Positions 62,640-64,000 of a stretch of DNA of 64,000 bases are shown in pieces. Numbering within the stretch: position 1 is the first letter of the stretch; each line of letters starts with the position of its first letter. Origin of the DNA: Liolophura sinensis (Eukaryota; Mollusca; Polyplacophora; Chitonida; Chitonidae); NCBI RefSeq assembly GCF_032854445.1, contig NC_088297.1:25971915-26035914 (forward strand), given 5' to 3'. Made by a program: the position numbers and the translations under genes. A model generated the notes under the pieces. The model did no database searches, was not told the DNA's origin, and saw nothing but the letters and a program-made list of their open reading frames with translations.

Positions 62640-63912
62640 CTGAGAACAGAAAATAAACACTATAGGGAACATTTTGTCACTGAAACCAGGTACTTAATTA
62701 AAGAATTTTCAACTAATGGCAGAATATTAAACCCATTTTTGCCATTTTTCCATGGTACCCACACAGAAATTTCAACTTAGCAAATACCCTGCCCATTTAA
62801 ATTATAACACAGGGTAACAAGTCTGATCCACTTTTATATACACACACACTTTACAGAGCCATCTACTTTTCATCCTGCAGCATGACCTACTCTGACATTC
62901 TGTGGCATGATGTACTTTTTCATCCTGTAGCATGACCTACTCTGACATTCTGTGGCATGATGACCTTTTTCAGCCTGTAGCATGACTTACTCTGACATTC
63001 TGTGGCATGATGTACTTTTTCATCCTGCAGCATGCCCTACTCTGACATTCTGTGGTATGATGTACTTTTTGTCTTGTAGCATGACCTACTCTGACATTCT
63101 GTGGCATGATGTACTTTTTCATCCTGCAGCATGGCCTACTCTGACATTCTGTGGCAGGATGTACTTTTCGTCTTGCAGCATGACCTACTCTGACATTCTG
63201 TGGCATGATCTACTTTTTCATCCTGCAGCATGGCCTACTCTGACATTCTGTGGCATGATGTACTTTTCGTCTTGCAGCATGACCTACTCTGACATTCTGT
63301 GGCATGATGTACTTTTTCATCCTGTAGCATGACCTACTCTGACATTCTGTGGCATGATCTACTTTTTCATCCTGCAGCATGACCTACTCTGACATTCTGT
63401 GGCATGATGTACTTTTTCCGTCCTGCAGCATGACCTACTCTGACATTCTGTGGCATGATCTACTTTTTCCGCCATGTAGCATAACCTACTCAAGACATTC
63501 AGCACCATGATCTACTTCATAACTTCTGCAACATGACACATTTTGGATAATACAACCTAAAATATGACACCGTTAAACAATGACCTATTTTTACACTTTG
63601 CAACATAAACTCCTCTTAAGTAATGCTGCATCACCTACTTTTACAAACTGCAACATGACCTCCTTACACATAATGCAGCCTGACCTACTTTTACACACTA
63701 CAACATGACCTCATTTCACATAATGCAGCATGACCTACTTTTACACACTACATGACCTCATTTCACATAATGCAGCAAGACCTACTTTTACACACCACAA
63801 CATGGCCTTATTTCACATAATACAGCATGACCTACTTTTACACATTCAATGAGTGTCCCTCCTGTCATGACCAGATCATCAACAACAACAACATGTTTCC
63901 CTGTTGGATCAC
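62412..63912 (-). CDS. Phosphoribosyl-pyrophosphate synthetase, PRS3/PRS4-like, C-terminal part (2 exons; gene continues right of window)
   Basis: PRPP synthetase transfers the pyrophosphate of ATP to ribose 5-phosphate, feeding nucleotide synthesis. Two minus-strand exons are visible, 63912-63842 and 62639-62412, ending in TGA at 62414-62412. The first gives (G)[18 protein letters not shown] and then TLIEC, the ribose-5-phosphate/PRPP-binding loop of type I phosphoribosyltransferase folds. The second gives [20 protein letters not shown], then [11 protein letters not shown] and [16 protein letters not shown]. The THGVFP, WITDS and PPF-x-x-x-SL pattern is closer to the plant PRS3/PRS4 group than to animal PRPS1/2, whose binding loop reads VDDMADTCGT; that comparison is from memory of the families. 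The N-terminal exons are outside the window. Whether it is catalytic cannot be judged from this part. Confidence 0.82.
62865..63850 (-). repeat. 50-bp array filling the PRPP synthetase intron, two subfamilies
   Basis: From 62865 to about 63480 the plus-strand unit is 'catgatgtactttttcatcc', 'tgcagcatgacctactctga' and 'cattctgtgg'. From about 63580 to 63850 it is 'cataatgcagcatgacctac' then 'ttttacacactacaacatg' and 'acctcatttca'. Both are 50 bp and share 'gcagcatgacctact'. The rightmost unit includes the donor of the exon at 63842-63912. Confidence 0.9.
63842..63912 (-). CDS. PRPP synthetase-like exon with PRPP-binding loop
   Basis: Minus-strand acceptor 'ctctacag' before 63912 and donor 'gtaaaa' after 63842. 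It encodes [19 protein letters not shown] and LIEC. The two acidic residues followed by (V/M)TGGT are the ribose-phosphate-binding signature. The donor lies at the end of the 50-bp array filling the following intron. Confidence 0.85.
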
Positions 63913-64000
63913 CTGTAGAGAAGAAAATAATACACATAATTGTTCTGACCTATTGAATGTCACCACAGAACTGTTCTGACGGTTGTCCTGCTGAACGTCA

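Noticed and set aside
62484-62780. Plus-strand 98-codon frame over the synthetase exon
   Set aside because: Shadow of the minus-strand coding exon, which carries the conserved family motifs.

Overview
The window is nuclear DNA of an animal, not a microbe. Genes are split into short exons with GT-AG introns of kilobases, and tRNA-derived SINEs carry visible target-site duplications. There is no operon structure. The two SINE families (one with a tail reading roughly 'aaatattcttgagtacggcg ... aataaataaa', the other ending in a 'cactcactcact' run) and the general texture suggest a marine lophotrochozoan, most likely a mollusc. I cannot fix the species from sequence alone.

Three protein-coding genes can be rebuilt exon by exon. 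(1) 6296-17111, plus strand: the visible 713 residues of a polytopic membrane protein with about seven predicted membrane segments. Its topology and C-terminus resemble the gustatory-receptor-like superfamily, but the family call is tentative and the 5' end was not found. (2) About 28358-56579, plus strand: ADHFE1, the mitochondrial iron-containing hydroxyacid-oxoacid transhydrogenase. Twelve exons are secure, all in compatible phase, and one further upstream exon is a candidate. The gene spans at least 28 kb, most of it tandem repeat, and one exon carries an apparent one-base insertion in an A run. (3) 62412-63912, minus strand: the last two exons of a phosphoribosyl-pyrophosphate synthetase resembling the plant PRS3/PRS4 type. 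It runs towards ADHFE1 tail to tail and continues beyond the right edge.

Roughly half of the window is minisatellite or satellite DNA, in about 25 separate arrays with units from 10 to 110 bp. Most of the large arrays lie inside introns. The 500-6300, 17.1-25 kb and 57.6-62.4 kb stretches hold no gene I can support; they contain SINE fragments, inverted-repeat elements and further arrays.

The most unusual observation is that several intronic satellites are built from splice junctions. The ADHFE1 exon ending at 41270 is followed by about 41 copies of a 110-bp unit made of the exon's last 40 bases plus the first 70 bases of the intron. The exon ending at 53380 is followed by a 31-bp array containing its donor site. 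The exon starting at 55166 is preceded by a 41-bp array containing its acceptor and first 18 coding bases. The synthetase donor at 63842 lies in a 50-bp array. These arrays put dozens of decoy splice sites next to the real ones.
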